From: a bacterium
GTDB taxonomy: Archaea; Thermoplasmatota; Thermoplasmata; Lutacidiplasmatales; UBA184
Direction of reading: 5' to 3'
NCBI GenBank assembly: GCA_027309555.1
Contig: DAIDCO010000004.1
Location: 1-49,539, forward strand
Length of the DNA: 49,539 nt
Both the position numbers and the translations under genes were made by a program. The notes under the pieces were generated by a model. The model ran no database searches, had not been told where the DNA came from, and saw only the letters and a program-made list of their open reading frames with translations. Shown one piece after another: positions 39,964 to 49,361 of the stretch (position 1 is its first letter; each line of letters begins with the position of its first letter).

Positions 39964-41456
39964 TCCACGGTCTCGCTGTCGATCTGCGCCTTCTGGAGTT
40001 TCGAGGAGAAGTCGACAAAGACGGTCTTGATCTCCGTGAACTCGTCGACCGCGACGCTGCCGGCCTCGCGTCCACCGTTGCCCGTGCTCTTGATCCCACC
40101 GAACGGCAGCTGAACCTCCGCGCCGATCGTCGGGGCGTTCACGTACGTGATCCCCGCTTCGAGGTCCTCGATCGCTCGGAACGCGCGGTTCACGTCGCGG
40201 GTGTAGATCGCGGAGGACAGTCCGTAGTCGACATCGTTCGCGACTCGGACCGCCTCCTCGTAGCTCGCGACCCGGAGGACCGAAAGGACGGGTCCGAAGA
40301 TCTCCTCCTTCGAGATCCGGGTGCCGTGCGTGGTCTCGAAGATCGTCGGCTCGAGGAAGTGGCCGCGGTCGTAGGCGCCACCGGTGAGCTTGTGCCCCCC
40401 GTAGCGGAGCGTCGCCTCCTTTTGCCCGACCTCGATGTAGTCGAGGATCTTCTTCTCCTGGTCGAGCGAGGCGACCGGGCCCATCGCGGTCTTCGGGTCG
40501 AGCGGGTCCCCCACGGGGAAGCGGTCGAGTCGGTCGGTGAGCAGCGCGAGGAACTCGTCGTAAACCCGTTCGTGGATGATCAGTCGGCTGGTCGCCGTAC
40601 ACCGTTGGCCCGAGGTTCCGAACGCCCCAAAGAGGACCCCGTCGAGCGCCAGCGGGAGGTCGGCGTCCTCCATGAGGATCACCGGGTTCTTCCCTCCGAG
40701 CTCGAGGTGGACCATCTTGAGGCCCTGCGCGCCCCGCACGTAGACCTCGCGACCGGTCGAGACCCCGCCGGTGAACGACACGGAGCGCACGCGCGGGTCG
40801 TCGATGAGCGCGTTCCCGACGACGCCGCCGGGCCCGGTCACGAGGTTCAGGACCCCGTCGGGCAGGCCAGCCTCTTCGTAGACCTTCACGACCTCCGCGG
40901 CGCACCGGGCGGTGCCCGAGGCCGGCTTGAACACGACCGTGTTGCCCGTGATCAGGGCGGCCGCGATCTTCCAGTTCGGGATCGCGGTCGGGAAGTTCCA
41001 CGGGGTGATGCAGGCGACCACGCCCTTCGGCTGTCGGACCGTGAGGCAGAACTTCGAACGGAGCTCGCTCGGGACGGTCTCGCCGAAGAGCCGGCGGCCC
41101 TCGCCCGCCATGTACTCGACGAAGTCGATCGACTCCTGCACGTCGCCGAGCCCCTCGCCGATCACCTTCCCCATCTCGCGCGTCACGATCCGGCCGAGCG
41201 CCGACTTCGCGTGGCGCATCCGGTGGGCGACCTCGAGGAGGATCTCCCCTCGCTTCGGCGCGGGCGTCTCCTTCCACGGCCGGAACGCGACGTGGGCCGC
41301 CGCGATGGCGTCGGTGGCATCCTTCGCGGTTCCCGAGACGAACGACCCTACGGTCTCTCCGTTGGCCGGGTTGGTGGTCTCAAACCGCTTCGCTCCCGTG
41401 GGCACGACCCACTTTCCCCCGATGTAGAGCCCGAACTCCTCCGCCTGGGTTGCCAT
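39960..41456 (-). CDS. NAD(P)-dependent aldehyde dehydrogenase
   Basis: This 498-residue ALDH-superfamily enzyme has oxyanion Asn in TPWNFPTAIPNWKIAAAL, cofactor loop FTGGVSTGREV, catalytic Glu in HLELGGKN, nucleophile Cys in GQRCTATS, and the C-terminal IFGPVLSVLR and PFGGIKSTGNG. The QRCTATS context resembles alpha-ketoglutaric semialdehyde and related semialdehyde dehydrogenases, but the exact substrate cannot be fixed. It is divergent from seryl-tRNA synthetase and co-translated with the small coiled-coil protein downstream. ATG 41456 gives the standard start. Confidence 0.93.
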   Translation of the reverse strand: MATQAEEFGLYIGGKWVVPTGAKRFETTNPANGETVGSFVSGTAKDATDAIAAAHVAFRPWKETPAPKRGEILLEVAHRMRHAKSALGRIVTREMGKVIGEGLGDVQESIDFVEYMAGEGRRLFGETVPSELRSKFCLTVRQPKGVVACITPWNFPTAIPNWKIAAALITGNTVVFKPASGTARCAAEVVKVYEEAGLPDGVLNLVTGPGGVVGNALIDDPRVRSVSFTGGVSTGREVYVRGAQGLKMVHLELGGKNPVILMEDADLPLALDGVLFGAFGTSGQRCTATSRLIIHERVYDEFLALLTDRLDRFPVGDPLDPKTAMGPVASLDQEKKILDYIEVGQKEATLRYGGHKLTGGAYDRGHFLEPTIFETTHGTRISKEEIFGPVLSVLRVASYEEAVRVANDVDYGLSSAIYTRDVNRAFRAIEDLEAGITYVNAPTIGAEVQLPFGGIKSTGNGGREAGSVAVDEFTEIKTVFVDFSSKLQKAQIDSETVE

Positions 41457-41492
41457 GCTGCTCGCCTCTCGGCCGGGAGCACGGTCGGGCGT

Positions 41493-41501
41493 GCTAAAAG
41501 C
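41493..41501. promoter_or_regulatory. Shared TATA-like element between divergent aldehyde dehydrogenase and serS
   Basis: GCTAAAAGC is the only AT-rich patch in the 100-base gap. It lies 37 bases from the dehydrogenase ATG and 56 from the serS ATG, and reads as TATA-like on both strands (GCTTTTAGC on the minus strand). Confidence 0.4.
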
Positions 41502-41556
41502 AGTAGGGGGCGGCGAGGGGGCAAGCATTTTCGCGGGCAGGCCCTGGGGATGCAGG

Positions 41557-42852
41557 ATGATCGACGTCGAACTCCTCCGCAAAGAACCCGCGCGCGTGGA
41601 GGAGAACCTCGGCCGGCGCCAGCGGACCGAGTACCTCGACGTGGCCCGAGCGGCACGCGAGAAGGACACCGAGTGGCGGGCCCTACTCCTCGCGGCCGAC
41701 GACCTCCGCCGGCGTCGCAACGCGCTGAGCCAGGAGATCGCCAAAGCACGGGCGGGCGGCGCCCCCTCGCCCGCCCTCGAAGACGAGGCCCGGACGATCC
41801 CCGATCGCCTGCGGGCTACGGAGGCGCGGGAGCAGGAGCTTCGGCTCGAGCGGGACGTTCTTCTACGCCGACTTCCGAATCTGATCGACGACTCCGTGCC
41901 GTTCGGCCGGGACGATTCCGAGAACGTCGTAGTCGCGACGTGGGGCGAGCCGACGGCCGACGGCGCACACCTCGCGTCCCACGGGGAGCTCCTCGAGCGG
42001 CTCGGGATGGCGGAGTTCGACCGCGCCCACCGAGTGAGCGGAGCGGGCTTCTACTACCTGCGAGGAGGGGTCGTCCTGCTCGACCTCGCGCTCCAGCGGA
42101 TGGCGCTCGACCTCCTCGTCGAGCGCGGATTCACCCCGGTCGAGCCCCCCCTCCTGCTCCGGCGGGCTCCGTACGAGGATGTCACCGACCTCGCGGACTT
42201 CGAGAAGGTGATGTACCGGGTAGAGGGCGAGGATCTCTATCTCATCGCGACAAGCGAGCACCCGCTCGCGGCGCTGTACCGCGGGGAGATCCTCGACGAG
42301 GATACGCTGCCGATCCGGCTCGCGGGGGTCAGCCCATGCTTCCGCAAGGAGATCGGCGGTCACGGGGTCGATCAGAAGGGGATCTTCCGCGTCCACCAGT
42401 TCCAGAAGGTCGAGCAGTTCGTCTTCTGTCGCCCGGAAGATTCGTTCCGGATCCACGAGGAGCTGCGCGCGAACGCCGAGGAGCTGCTCCGACGCCTCGG
42501 GGTGCCGTACCGGGTGGTGAACGTCTGCACCGGGGACCTCGGGACCGTAGCGGCCAAGAAGTACGACATCGAAGCCTGGTTCCCCCGTCAGCAAGCCTAC
42601 CGGGAGGTGGTGAGCTGCTCGAACTGCACCGACTACCAGGCCCGGCGGCTCCGGATCCGAATGGGTAAGGCGGGCCGGCCGGGGAAGACCATCCCGCACA
42701 CGCTCAACTCCACCGAGGTCGCTACCTCGCGGACCCTGGCCGTCCTTCTCGAGCAGTGTCAGGAGCCCGACGGCACGGTCGCAATCCCCGCGGCCCTCCG
42801 ACCCTACCTCGGCGGCCGGACCTCCCTGGTCCCCGAGACTGCCGCACGGTGA
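41557..42852 (+). CDS. serS: Seryl-tRNA synthetase (standard class II type)
   Basis: This 431-residue synthetase has an N-terminal tRNA-binding coiled coil (about 30-105) followed by the class II catalytic domain. Motif 2 lies in LAGVSPCFRKEIGGHGVDQKGIFRVHQFQKVEQF, and TSEHPLAALYRGE binds serine. The C-terminal NSTEVATSRTLAVLLEQCQ contains motif 3. It charges tRNA-Ser (and tRNA-Sec where present). This is the common form, not the zinc-dependent type of some methanogens. The ATG at 41557 follows a GCAGG site. Confidence 0.96.
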   Translation: MIDVELLRKEPARVEENLGRRQRTEYLDVARAAREKDTEWRALLLAADDLRRRRNALSQEIAKARAGGAPSPALEDEARTIPDRLRATEAREQELRLERDVLLRRLPNLIDDSVPFGRDDSENVVVATWGEPTADGAHLASHGELLERLGMAEFDRAHRVSGAGFYYLRGGVVLLDLALQRMALDLLVERGFTPVEPPLLLRRAPYEDVTDLADFEKVMYRVEGEDLYLIATSEHPLAALYRGEILDEDTLPIRLAGVSPCFRKEIGGHGVDQKGIFRVHQFQKVEQFVFCRPEDSFRIHEELRANAEELLRRLGVPYRVVNVCTGDLGTVAAKKYDIEAWFPRQQAYREVVSCSNCTDYQARRLRIRMGKAGRPGKTIPHTLNSTEVATSRTLAVLLEQCQEPDGTVAIPAALRPYLGGRTSLVPETAAR

Positions 42853-42946
42853 GGTCGAACGCCCTCTCCTCCGACCGGCCCGATCCGGGCGTTTCCGGGC
42901 CAGCCCGGGCCAATGCGCCTAAGCCTCCGGGGCGGTGGGGCGGACG

Positions 42947-44689
42947 GTGAGGAACGCGGTGCCTCGGCAGCGTCGGCTCGATGATTTCTCGGGCGAGGGC
43001 CCGGTTCCCGGCCCCCCCCGGTCCGCTCCGGGCCGGCCGCACCCTCCGCCGTTGCCCGGGGTCTGGCGGATCGTGGACGGGATGGTCGAACATCCCCTCG
43101 TTCGCGACGGGGAGATACGGGCGCTACCGTTCCAGCTCGACCTCGCGCGGATCGGCCTCGAGGAGGACCTCCTGGTGGTCCTGCCGACCGGCCTCGGCAA
43201 GACCGTGATCGCCGCCTTGCTCGGGGCCGAGCTTCTGCGCGCGCGGGACGGCAAGGTGCTCTTCCTCGCGCCCACCCGTCCGCTCGTCCAACAGCACGCA
43301 GAGTCGTTCGCCCGATGGCTGCTCCCGCTGCGAGCCTCCCGCTTCACCGGCACGATCCGGCGCCCGGTCCGTGAAGGGGCGTGGGAGGGCGCGGACCTCG
43401 TGTTTGCGACCCCGGAGATCATCCAGAACGATCTTGCGGCGGGTCGCTATGGCCTCCGGGACGTCGCGCTGATCGTGTTCGACGAGGCCCACCACGCGGT
43501 CGGCAAGTACGTCTACGTCCCGATCGCCGCCCGGTATGCCACCGAGCGTCCCGTCGGGAGCCGAGTGCTGGCCCTCACCGCCTCGCCGGGCGGGCAGGAC
43601 GCGCGGATCGAGGAGGTCGTGGCGAACCTTGGGGTCCACCGCATCGAGGCCCGGTCGCGCGAGGACGAGGGGGTGCGGGAGTACGTCCAGCCGGTCGACG
43701 TCGACCTCTGCTGGGTCGACCTTCCGCCGGCCGTGTCCCACATCCGCGACCTCGTGGGAGAGGCCTCGCGGGCGACGGCCCGCAAGCTCCAGAAGATGGG
43801 CTATCTGCGCAAGAAGCCGATCGCCTCGCTCTCGGTGAAGGACCTCATCGCGTTGCGGGCGGAGATCTTTGCCCGCCCCGGTCCGATGGTGCGCCGCTTC
43901 GGGCCGCTCTTTCACCAACTCGTGCTCCTGCACCTTCACCACGCGCAGGAGCGGCTCGAGACCCAGGGGCTCGCCCCGTTCCTCCAGTACTTCGAACGGC
44001 TCGCGGCGAAGGAGAAATCGGCTCGAGGGGACCGCGCGGTCCTCCAGCTCCCCGAGGTCGTTCGGGCCCGCCGGGAGGCGGAGGAGTTCCTGCGCTCGAC
44101 GCGAGAGCCGTCCCATCCGAAGCTCGACGCGCTCGTCGACCTGGTCCGGACCACGCTCGGCGCGGGGCGGGATCACCCTCCGAGGGTACTCGTCTTTGCC
44201 CAGTACCGCGACACGATCCAGACCATCCAGGAAGTGCTCGAGCTCCAGGGGTGGACCGTGGGCCGGTTCGTCGGACAGTCGACCCGGGACCGGAAGGACC
44301 CGGGGATGAACCAGAAGGAGCAGGCCCGAGTCCTCGGTGGGTTCCGCCAGGGCCGGTTTCCCATCCTGGTCGCGAGCAGCGTCGCGGAGGAGGGACTCGA
44401 TGTCCCCGATGTCGACCTCGTCGTCTTCTTCGAATCCGTCCCGAGCGAGATCCGGGCCATCCAGCGCCGCGGCCGCACGGGCCGTAGCTCGATCGGCCAC
44501 GTGGTCGTCCTGCTGACGCGGGAGACCCGGGACGTCGCCTACCAGAAGTCGGAGGCCCGACGGGAAAAGGCGATGCATCGCATCGTCCGTCGGCTCTCCT
44601 CCGAGGCGCGGCGGCGGCCGAGCGCCCCGCGCGCCGACGGGGACCGGCCCCCGGCCGGGGAGGAGCCCCGCCCGGACGACCCGGTATAA
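42947..44689 (+). CDS. Hef/FANCM-type SF2 DNA helicase without nuclease domain
   Basis: This ~580-residue helicase opens with Hef-type motifs: PFQLDLARIGLEEDLLVVLPTGLGKTVIAALLG (motif I), VLFLAPTRPLVQQHAE (Ia), IVFDEAHHA (II), LALTASPG (III), an inserted helical domain, then VLVFAQYRDTIQTI, VASSVAEEGLDVPD (V) and QRRGRTGRS (VI). Full-length euryarchaeal Hef adds an XPF-like nuclease; this protein ends shortly after the helicase. It would remodel stalled forks. QRRLDDFS (residues 8-15) at the N-terminus fits a PCNA-binding motif. Starts at 42935, 42947 or 42959 (all GTG) are possible; TATA spacing favours 42947 or later. Confidence 0.87.
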   Translation: MRNAVPRQRRLDDFSGEGPVPGPPRSAPGRPHPPPLPGVWRIVDGMVEHPLVRDGEIRALPFQLDLARIGLEEDLLVVLPTGLGKTVIAALLGAELLRARDGKVLFLAPTRPLVQQHAESFARWLLPLRASRFTGTIRRPVREGAWEGADLVFATPEIIQNDLAAGRYGLRDVALIVFDEAHHAVGKYVYVPIAARYATERPVGSRVLALTASPGGQDARIEEVVANLGVHRIEARSREDEGVREYVQPVDVDLCWVDLPPAVSHIRDLVGEASRATARKLQKMGYLRKKPIASLSVKDLIALRAEIFARPGPMVRRFGPLFHQLVLLHLHHAQERLETQGLAPFLQYFERLAAKEKSARGDRAVLQLPEVVRARREAEEFLRSTREPSHPKLDALVDLVRTTLGAGRDHPPRVLVFAQYRDTIQTIQEVLELQGWTVGRFVGQSTRDRKDPGMNQKEQARVLGGFRQGRFPILVASSVAEEGLDVPDVDLVVFFESVPSEIRAIQRRGRTGRSSIGHVVVLLTRETRDVAYQKSEARREKAMHRIVRRLSSEARRRPSAPRADGDRPPAGEEPRPDDPV

Positions 44690-44731
44690 ACGTTCGCCGA
44701 CCGCGTGCTAGCATGCGACTCGGTCAGGGAA

Positions 44732-44741
44732 GCTAAATAAC
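44732..44741 (+). promoter_or_regulatory. TATA box of the kdp operon
   Basis: GCTAAATAAC is centred about 36 bases before the kdpF ATG at 44773, predicting a 10-base leader. A second AT-rich element, GGTATAAACG, lies just before the end of the helicase gene near 44683. Confidence 0.5.
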
Positions 44742-44772
44742 CGGCCCCGGGTCCAACGCCCCGACCGGGCCT

Positions 44773-44886
44773 ATGGATCTCCTCCACGTGGTGGCCCAGC
44801 ACCTCGGACTGGCCGTACTCACGGTGGTCTCAGCGGCGCTGGTGATCTACCTTGCCTACTCGATGGTCCACCCCGAGCGGTTCTGA
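44773..44886 (+). CDS. kdpF: KdpF, small subunit of the potassium-importing Kdp ATPase
   Basis: This 37-residue protein has one membrane helix and the KdpF C-terminal signature (VIYLAYSMVHPERF), matching the usual YLxYAL...PERF ending. KdpF stabilises the KdpABC complex. It is immediately upstream of kdpA (15 bases), in the standard gene order. Confidence 0.85.
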   Translation: MDLLHVVAQHLGLAVLTVVSAALVIYLAYSMVHPERF

Positions 44887-44901
44887 GACGTACGGAGGGA
44901 C

Positions 44902-46611
44902 GTGTTCGCGTTCCAATCGATATGGGACGTCCTGTTCCTGATCGCCCTCGTCCTCGCGGTCGCGCCGTTCTTCGGGGCCTACCTCGGCCGCGTGTACATG
45001 GACCGGCCCGCGTTCGGGGATGTGCTCCTGAACCCGATCGAGCGGACGGTGTACCGTCTCCTCGGCACCTCCCCCCGTCGCGCGATGAGCGCCCGGGAGT
45101 ACATGTTCGCCGTCCTCCTCGTCAACGCCGGGGTCTTCGCCTTCCTCTACGCCTTCTTCTTCTTCCAGAACCTCCTCCCGTACGACGCGACCGCGGCGCC
45201 GGGCATGGGCTGGGACCTCGCGTTCCACTCCGCCGCGAGCTTCACGACGAACACCGATTTCACGCACTTCACCAACGAGACTCAGCTCAGCCTCGGCTCG
45301 CTCGTCATTGCCTGGCCCCTCGCGCTGTTCGTCTCGGCCGCGACGGGGCTGTCGGTCGCGGTGGCGATGATCCGCGGTTTCGTTCGCAAGGACGGAACGG
45401 TCGGCAACTTCTACGTCGACCTCGTCCGGACGATCTCACGGGTGCTGCTCCCCCTCTCGGCCCTCTTCGCGCTGGTCCTCGTGCTGCTGGGGGTCCCCGA
45501 GACGTTCACGAACTACGTGATCGCCCACCCGATCACGGGCGGGACCCAGGAGATCTTTCTCGGCCCGGTCGCCTCGTTCCAGGCGATCTCGTTCCTCGGG
45601 ACGAACGGAGGCGGGTTCTACTCGGCGAACGCCGCTTCGCCGCTCGCCAATCCGAGCGCGCTGTCGAACCTCTTCGGCGTGTTCGTCATGCTCCTCATCC
45701 CGTTCTCGACGCCGTTCGCCTTCGGCCAGATCATCCGACGGCGGGGCGAGTCCTGGCCGTTCATGGGAACGATCCTCATCGTCTTCGCGGTCGCCCTCGC
45801 CCTCTTCATCACCTACCAGGCCGCGCTCAATCCCGCCCTCGGGGCGATCCCTTCGCTCGGACTCTCCCCGAACGGCTACCCGGTCGGGCAGGAGACCCGG
45901 TTCAGCCTGCCCGAGGCTTCGTTGTTCCAGGTCGTGAGCGTGTATACGAACACCGGAGCGACCAACATGCAGATCGGCGCGCTTTCCCCCGTGGCCCAGC
46001 TGGTGCTCCTGTTCGGCATGTTCACGCAGAGCACCCCGGGCGGCGAAGGGACCGGCTTCGGCATGTTGCTCCTCTTCGCGGTCCTCGGAGTCTTCGTTGG
46101 GGGGCTCATGGTCGGGCGGACCCCGGAGTACCTCGGCAAGAAGATCACGACCGGCCACGTCCGCTGGGCGGCGCTCGCGCTCCTGGTTCATCCGGCGTCG
46201 ATCCTGATCCCTCTCGTGGTCGCGGTGGCGGGCGGGTTCGTGTCCACGGCGTCCGTGTCCCTGCCGACTTCGGCCCACACGTTCACCTCGGTCCTCTACG
46301 AGTTCACGTCGGAATCGGCCAACAACGGAAGCGCGCTCGCCGCCGGCCCGTTCAACGACACCACTACGTTCTTCAACGTCGCGGGGGGCGTCGTGATGTT
46401 CGTGGGCCGCTTTGTTCCGATCTGGGCGATGTTGAAGGTCGGCGGGATGTTCTCGGAGCAGGAGGTCCTGCCGCCCGGTCCGGGGACCCTCCAGACCGCG
46501 AGCGCGACGTTCACCGTGTACATCACCCTCTTCCTGATCATCGTCTCGGTGCTCCTCTTCCTTCCGGTCATCGCCCTCGGCCCGCTCGCCCAAATCGTGG
46601 GAGGTCCGTAG
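44902..46611 (+). CDS. kdpA: KdpA, potassium channel-like subunit
   Basis: This 569-residue membrane protein of the K+-transporter superfamily has about ten helices and four pore-loop regions. These include SAASFTTNTDFTHF, SFLGTNGGGFYSANAA, NTGATNMQIG and EFTSESANNGSALA, the TNGGG-type selectivity-filter segments. It starts with GTG. It selects K+ and passes it to KdpB, the P-type ATPase subunit encoded next. Length and order are normal. Confidence 0.95.
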   Translation: MFAFQSIWDVLFLIALVLAVAPFFGAYLGRVYMDRPAFGDVLLNPIERTVYRLLGTSPRRAMSAREYMFAVLLVNAGVFAFLYAFFFFQNLLPYDATAAPGMGWDLAFHSAASFTTNTDFTHFTNETQLSLGSLVIAWPLALFVSAATGLSVAVAMIRGFVRKDGTVGNFYVDLVRTISRVLLPLSALFALVLVLLGVPETFTNYVIAHPITGGTQEIFLGPVASFQAISFLGTNGGGFYSANAASPLANPSALSNLFGVFVMLLIPFSTPFAFGQIIRRRGESWPFMGTILIVFAVALALFITYQAALNPALGAIPSLGLSPNGYPVGQETRFSLPEASLFQVVSVYTNTGATNMQIGALSPVAQLVLLFGMFTQSTPGGEGTGFGMLLLFAVLGVFVGGLMVGRTPEYLGKKITTGHVRWAALALLVHPASILIPLVVAVAGGFVSTASVSLPTSAHTFTSVLYEFTSESANNGSALAAGPFNDTTTFFNVAGGVVMFVGRFVPIWAMLKVGGMFSEQEVLPPGPGTLQTASATFTVYITLFLIIVSVLLFLPVIALGPLAQIVGGP

Positions 46612-46612
46612 C

Positions 46613-48733
46613 GTGGCGGAGCCGGGCGCGCGAGTATCGGTCCGGCGGGTGCCGCACACGTCGCTCGCGACGGTCCTCGCCGACTCGTTCCGTTTGTTCC
46701 ACCCGCGGAACCAGGTCCGCTACCCCGTCATGTTCTCCGTCTACATCCTCTTCCTCTTTCTCGTTGTGCTGACGCTCGTTCCGCAGCCGTTCCCGGACCT
46801 CGCGCGCACCTACAATCCGAACTACTTCCTATGGGTCACGGTCATCCTGTTCCTGACCCTGTGGTTCGCGAACATCGCGACCGCGATCGCCGAGGCGCAG
46901 GGACGCGCGCGCGCCGATGCGTTACGTGAGATCCGCAGCGGGATCCGAGCGCGGCAGGTCCTGCCGGACGGGACCGACCGCTGGGTCCCTTCCGACGTGC
47001 TGCACGTCGGCGACACGGTCGAGATCCGGGCCGGCGAGCCGGTGCCGATGGACGGCGACGTGATCCACGGGGCTGCCCTGATCGACGAGTCGATGATGAC
47101 CGGAGAGTCGGAGGCGGTGACCCGGGAGAGCGGCGGGGACAAGACGAGCGTGCTCGGAGGGACGCGCGTGCTCCAGGGAACCGCCCGTGTCCGAGTGACC
47201 GCGATCCGCGGGCAGTCGTTCCTCGACCGGATGATCCGTCTGGTCGAGGGGCAGGGCCGGGAGCCGACCCCGAACGAGCTCGCGCTCATCGTGCTGCTCT
47301 CCGCGCTCACGATCGCCCTCTTCACGGTCGTGGTGACGTTCGTCTTCCTCGCTAGCGACACCCACATCGTCTCTCTCGACCTCGCCACGGTCATCGCGCT
47401 GTTCGTCTGTCTGATGCCGACCACGATCGGAGCGCTCCTACCAGCGATCGGCATTTCGGGCATCAATCGGACGGCCCGCGCGAACGTGATCGCCAAGTCG
47501 GGGAAGGCGGTCGAGGCGGCCGGGGACCTGGACGTCCTCATCCTGGACAAGACCGGGACGATCACGGTGGGGAACCGCCTCGCCGTGCAGTTCGTCGAGG
47601 CGCCGGGGGTCTCCGCCTCCGAGTTGCTCGAAGGGGCGCTCCTCGCCTCGAGCCTCGACGACACGCCCGAAGGTCGCTCGATCGTTCGCCTCGCCGCCCG
47701 GCGCAACGCCCCGACGCGCCGGCTCGAGCCGGGACAGTTCAAGGTGCTGCCGTTCGCCGTCGAGCGTCCGATGAGCGGGATCGTGCTGCCGGACGGCACC
47801 GAGGTCTACAAGGGGGCGGTCAAAACGATGGAGGCGTACGGAGCGCTCCTCCCGCCCGAGCTCCGCGCCGCCGCCTCCGAGGCTTCGCGGCAGGGGATGA
47901 CGCCGCTCGCGATCACCTCGAACCGCCGCGCGCTCGGCCTTGTCATCCTGAAAGACGTGGTGAAGCCCGGCATACGCGACCGGCTCCGCGAGCTCAAGAC
48001 GATGGGGATTCGCACGATCATGTGCACCGGCGACAACCGTCTCACGGCCGCGGCGATCGCCCGGGAGAGCGGGGTCGATGAGTTCGTCGCGGAGGCCCGG
48101 CCGGAGTCGAAGCTCACGTTGGTCGAGCGGGAGAAGGCTCGCGGCCGGCTGGTCGCGATGACCGGGGACGGGACGAACGATGCCCCCGCCCTGGCGCGCG
48201 CGGACGTCGGGCTCGCCATGAACAGCGGCACGAGCGCGGCGAAGGAGGCCGGTAACATGGTCGACCTCGACAACGACCCGACGAAGCTGATCGAGGTCGT
48301 CTCGATCGGCAAGCAGCTCCTGATCACCCGGGGAGCGCTCACAACGTTCTCGATCACGAACGACGTGGCGAAGTATTTCGCGATTATCCCGGCGATCTTC
48401 ATCGCGTCGGGCGCGGCCGCGCTGCCCGGCATCGACGTCATGAACGTGCTCGGCCTCGGGAACCCTCAGCTCGCGGTCCTCGCCGCGCTCCTGTTCAACG
48501 GGCTCATCATCCCGATCCTGATCCCGCTCGCCCTCGTGGGCGTCCCGTTCCGCCCGCGCTCGGCGATCGACCTCCTCCGGCGCAATCTCATCCTCTACGG
48601 CTTCGGGGGGCTTGTCAGCGCGTTCGTCGGGATCAAGCTGATCTACCTCCTGCTCGCCTGGGCCTCGACGTGGTCGATCTACCAGAGCTGGGGCGTCGCC
48701 GTCGGTCACTTCCTGCCGATCGGAGGGCTATGA
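46613..48733 (+). CDS. kdpB: KdpB, P-type ATPase subunit
   Basis: This 706-residue P-type ATPase has MMTGESEAV (actuator), LCLMPTT-like VCLMPTTIGALLPAIG in the membrane, phosphorylation loop ILDKTGTITVGN, CTGDNRLTAAAIA and AMTGDGTNDAPALARADVGLAMNSGTSAAKEA. All catalytic motifs are intact. ATP hydrolysis here drives high-affinity K+ import through KdpA. The start is GTG at 46613, with one base between it and the kdpA stop. Its stop overlaps kdpC by four bases (ATGA). Confidence 0.97.
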   Translation: MAEPGARVSVRRVPHTSLATVLADSFRLFHPRNQVRYPVMFSVYILFLFLVVLTLVPQPFPDLARTYNPNYFLWVTVILFLTLWFANIATAIAEAQGRARADALREIRSGIRARQVLPDGTDRWVPSDVLHVGDTVEIRAGEPVPMDGDVIHGAALIDESMMTGESEAVTRESGGDKTSVLGGTRVLQGTARVRVTAIRGQSFLDRMIRLVEGQGREPTPNELALIVLLSALTIALFTVVVTFVFLASDTHIVSLDLATVIALFVCLMPTTIGALLPAIGISGINRTARANVIAKSGKAVEAAGDLDVLILDKTGTITVGNRLAVQFVEAPGVSASELLEGALLASSLDDTPEGRSIVRLAARRNAPTRRLEPGQFKVLPFAVERPMSGIVLPDGTEVYKGAVKTMEAYGALLPPELRAAASEASRQGMTPLAITSNRRALGLVILKDVVKPGIRDRLRELKTMGIRTIMCTGDNRLTAAAIARESGVDEFVAEARPESKLTLVEREKARGRLVAMTGDGTNDAPALARADVGLAMNSGTSAAKEAGNMVDLDNDPTKLIEVVSIGKQLLITRGALTTFSITNDVAKYFAIIPAIFIASGAAALPGIDVMNVLGLGNPQLAVLAALLFNGLIIPILIPLALVGVPFRPRSAIDLLRRNLILYGFGGLVSAFVGIKLIYLLLAWASTWSIYQSWGVAVGHFLPIGGL

Positions 48734-49359
48734 GTCCCCCCGGTCCCATCGCCATCTCGGGCCCCCGTCGGCCACCCGCCCACTCGGTCGGCGGCCACGT
48801 CCGCGCCGCCGGGCTGTTCCTGGTCGCGATGATCTTCGTCGCCGGGTTCGCCTATCCGCTCGCCCTCACCGGGATCGCCGAGGTCCTCGACCCCCACGCG
48901 GCGGGGGGCTCCCTGCTCTACCACAACGGCACGCTCGTCGGCTCGAGCCTGGTGGCCCAGAACCTGAGCCGCCCGTACCTGTTCTGGGAGCGCCCGTCGC
49001 TGACCGACTATAGCTTCCTCAACGGGTCCCCCTCCCCGCCCGGGCCGAGCGACCCCGCGCTCCGGGCCCTGATCAACGAGACCCTCGGCTGGATGCGGGC
49101 CTACGGCAACCTCACGGTGAACGCGACGGTGCCGATCTGGTGGGCCGCTCCGTCGGCCTCCTCGATGGATCCGGACCTCGTCCCCGAGGCGGTCCTCGTC
49201 CAGATCCCGCGCGTCGCGGTGGCGACGAACCTCTCGATCGCCGATCTCCAGTCGTTCGTCAACAAGCATATCGTCACGTCCGTGGTCCCCTACTTCGGGA
49301 TCTCCTACGTGGACGTGCTCGAGCTCGACCTCGCCCTCCTGCCGCTGATCGGAAGGTAA
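48730..49359 (+). CDS. kdpC: KdpC, catalytic chaperone subunit
   Basis: This 209-residue subunit has a single N-terminal membrane helix (about 26-48, FLVAMIFVAGFAYPLALTGIAEV) and an extracellular domain with the KdpC stretches NLSRPYLFWERPSLTDYSFLNG, SDPALRALI and the AVLVQIPRVA...LSIADLQSFVNKHI region. The domain has several Asn-X-Ser/Thr sites, as expected for an archaeal exported domain. It is translated from the ATG overlapping the kdpB stop. Confidence 0.92.
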   Translation: MSPPGPIAISGPRRPPAHSVGGHVRAAGLFLVAMIFVAGFAYPLALTGIAEVLDPHAAGGSLLYHNGTLVGSSLVAQNLSRPYLFWERPSLTDYSFLNGSPSPPGPSDPALRALINETLGWMRAYGNLTVNATVPIWWAAPSASSMDPDLVPEAVLVQIPRVAVATNLSIADLQSFVNKHIVTSVVPYFGISYVDVLELDLALLPLIGR

Positions 49360-49361
49360 CG

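Noticed and set aside
40326-42668. A 780-codon plus-strand frame crossing aldehyde dehydrogenase and seryl-tRNA synthetase
   Set aside because: It is antisense to one conserved gene and out of frame with the other; its translation is charged low-complexity sequence.
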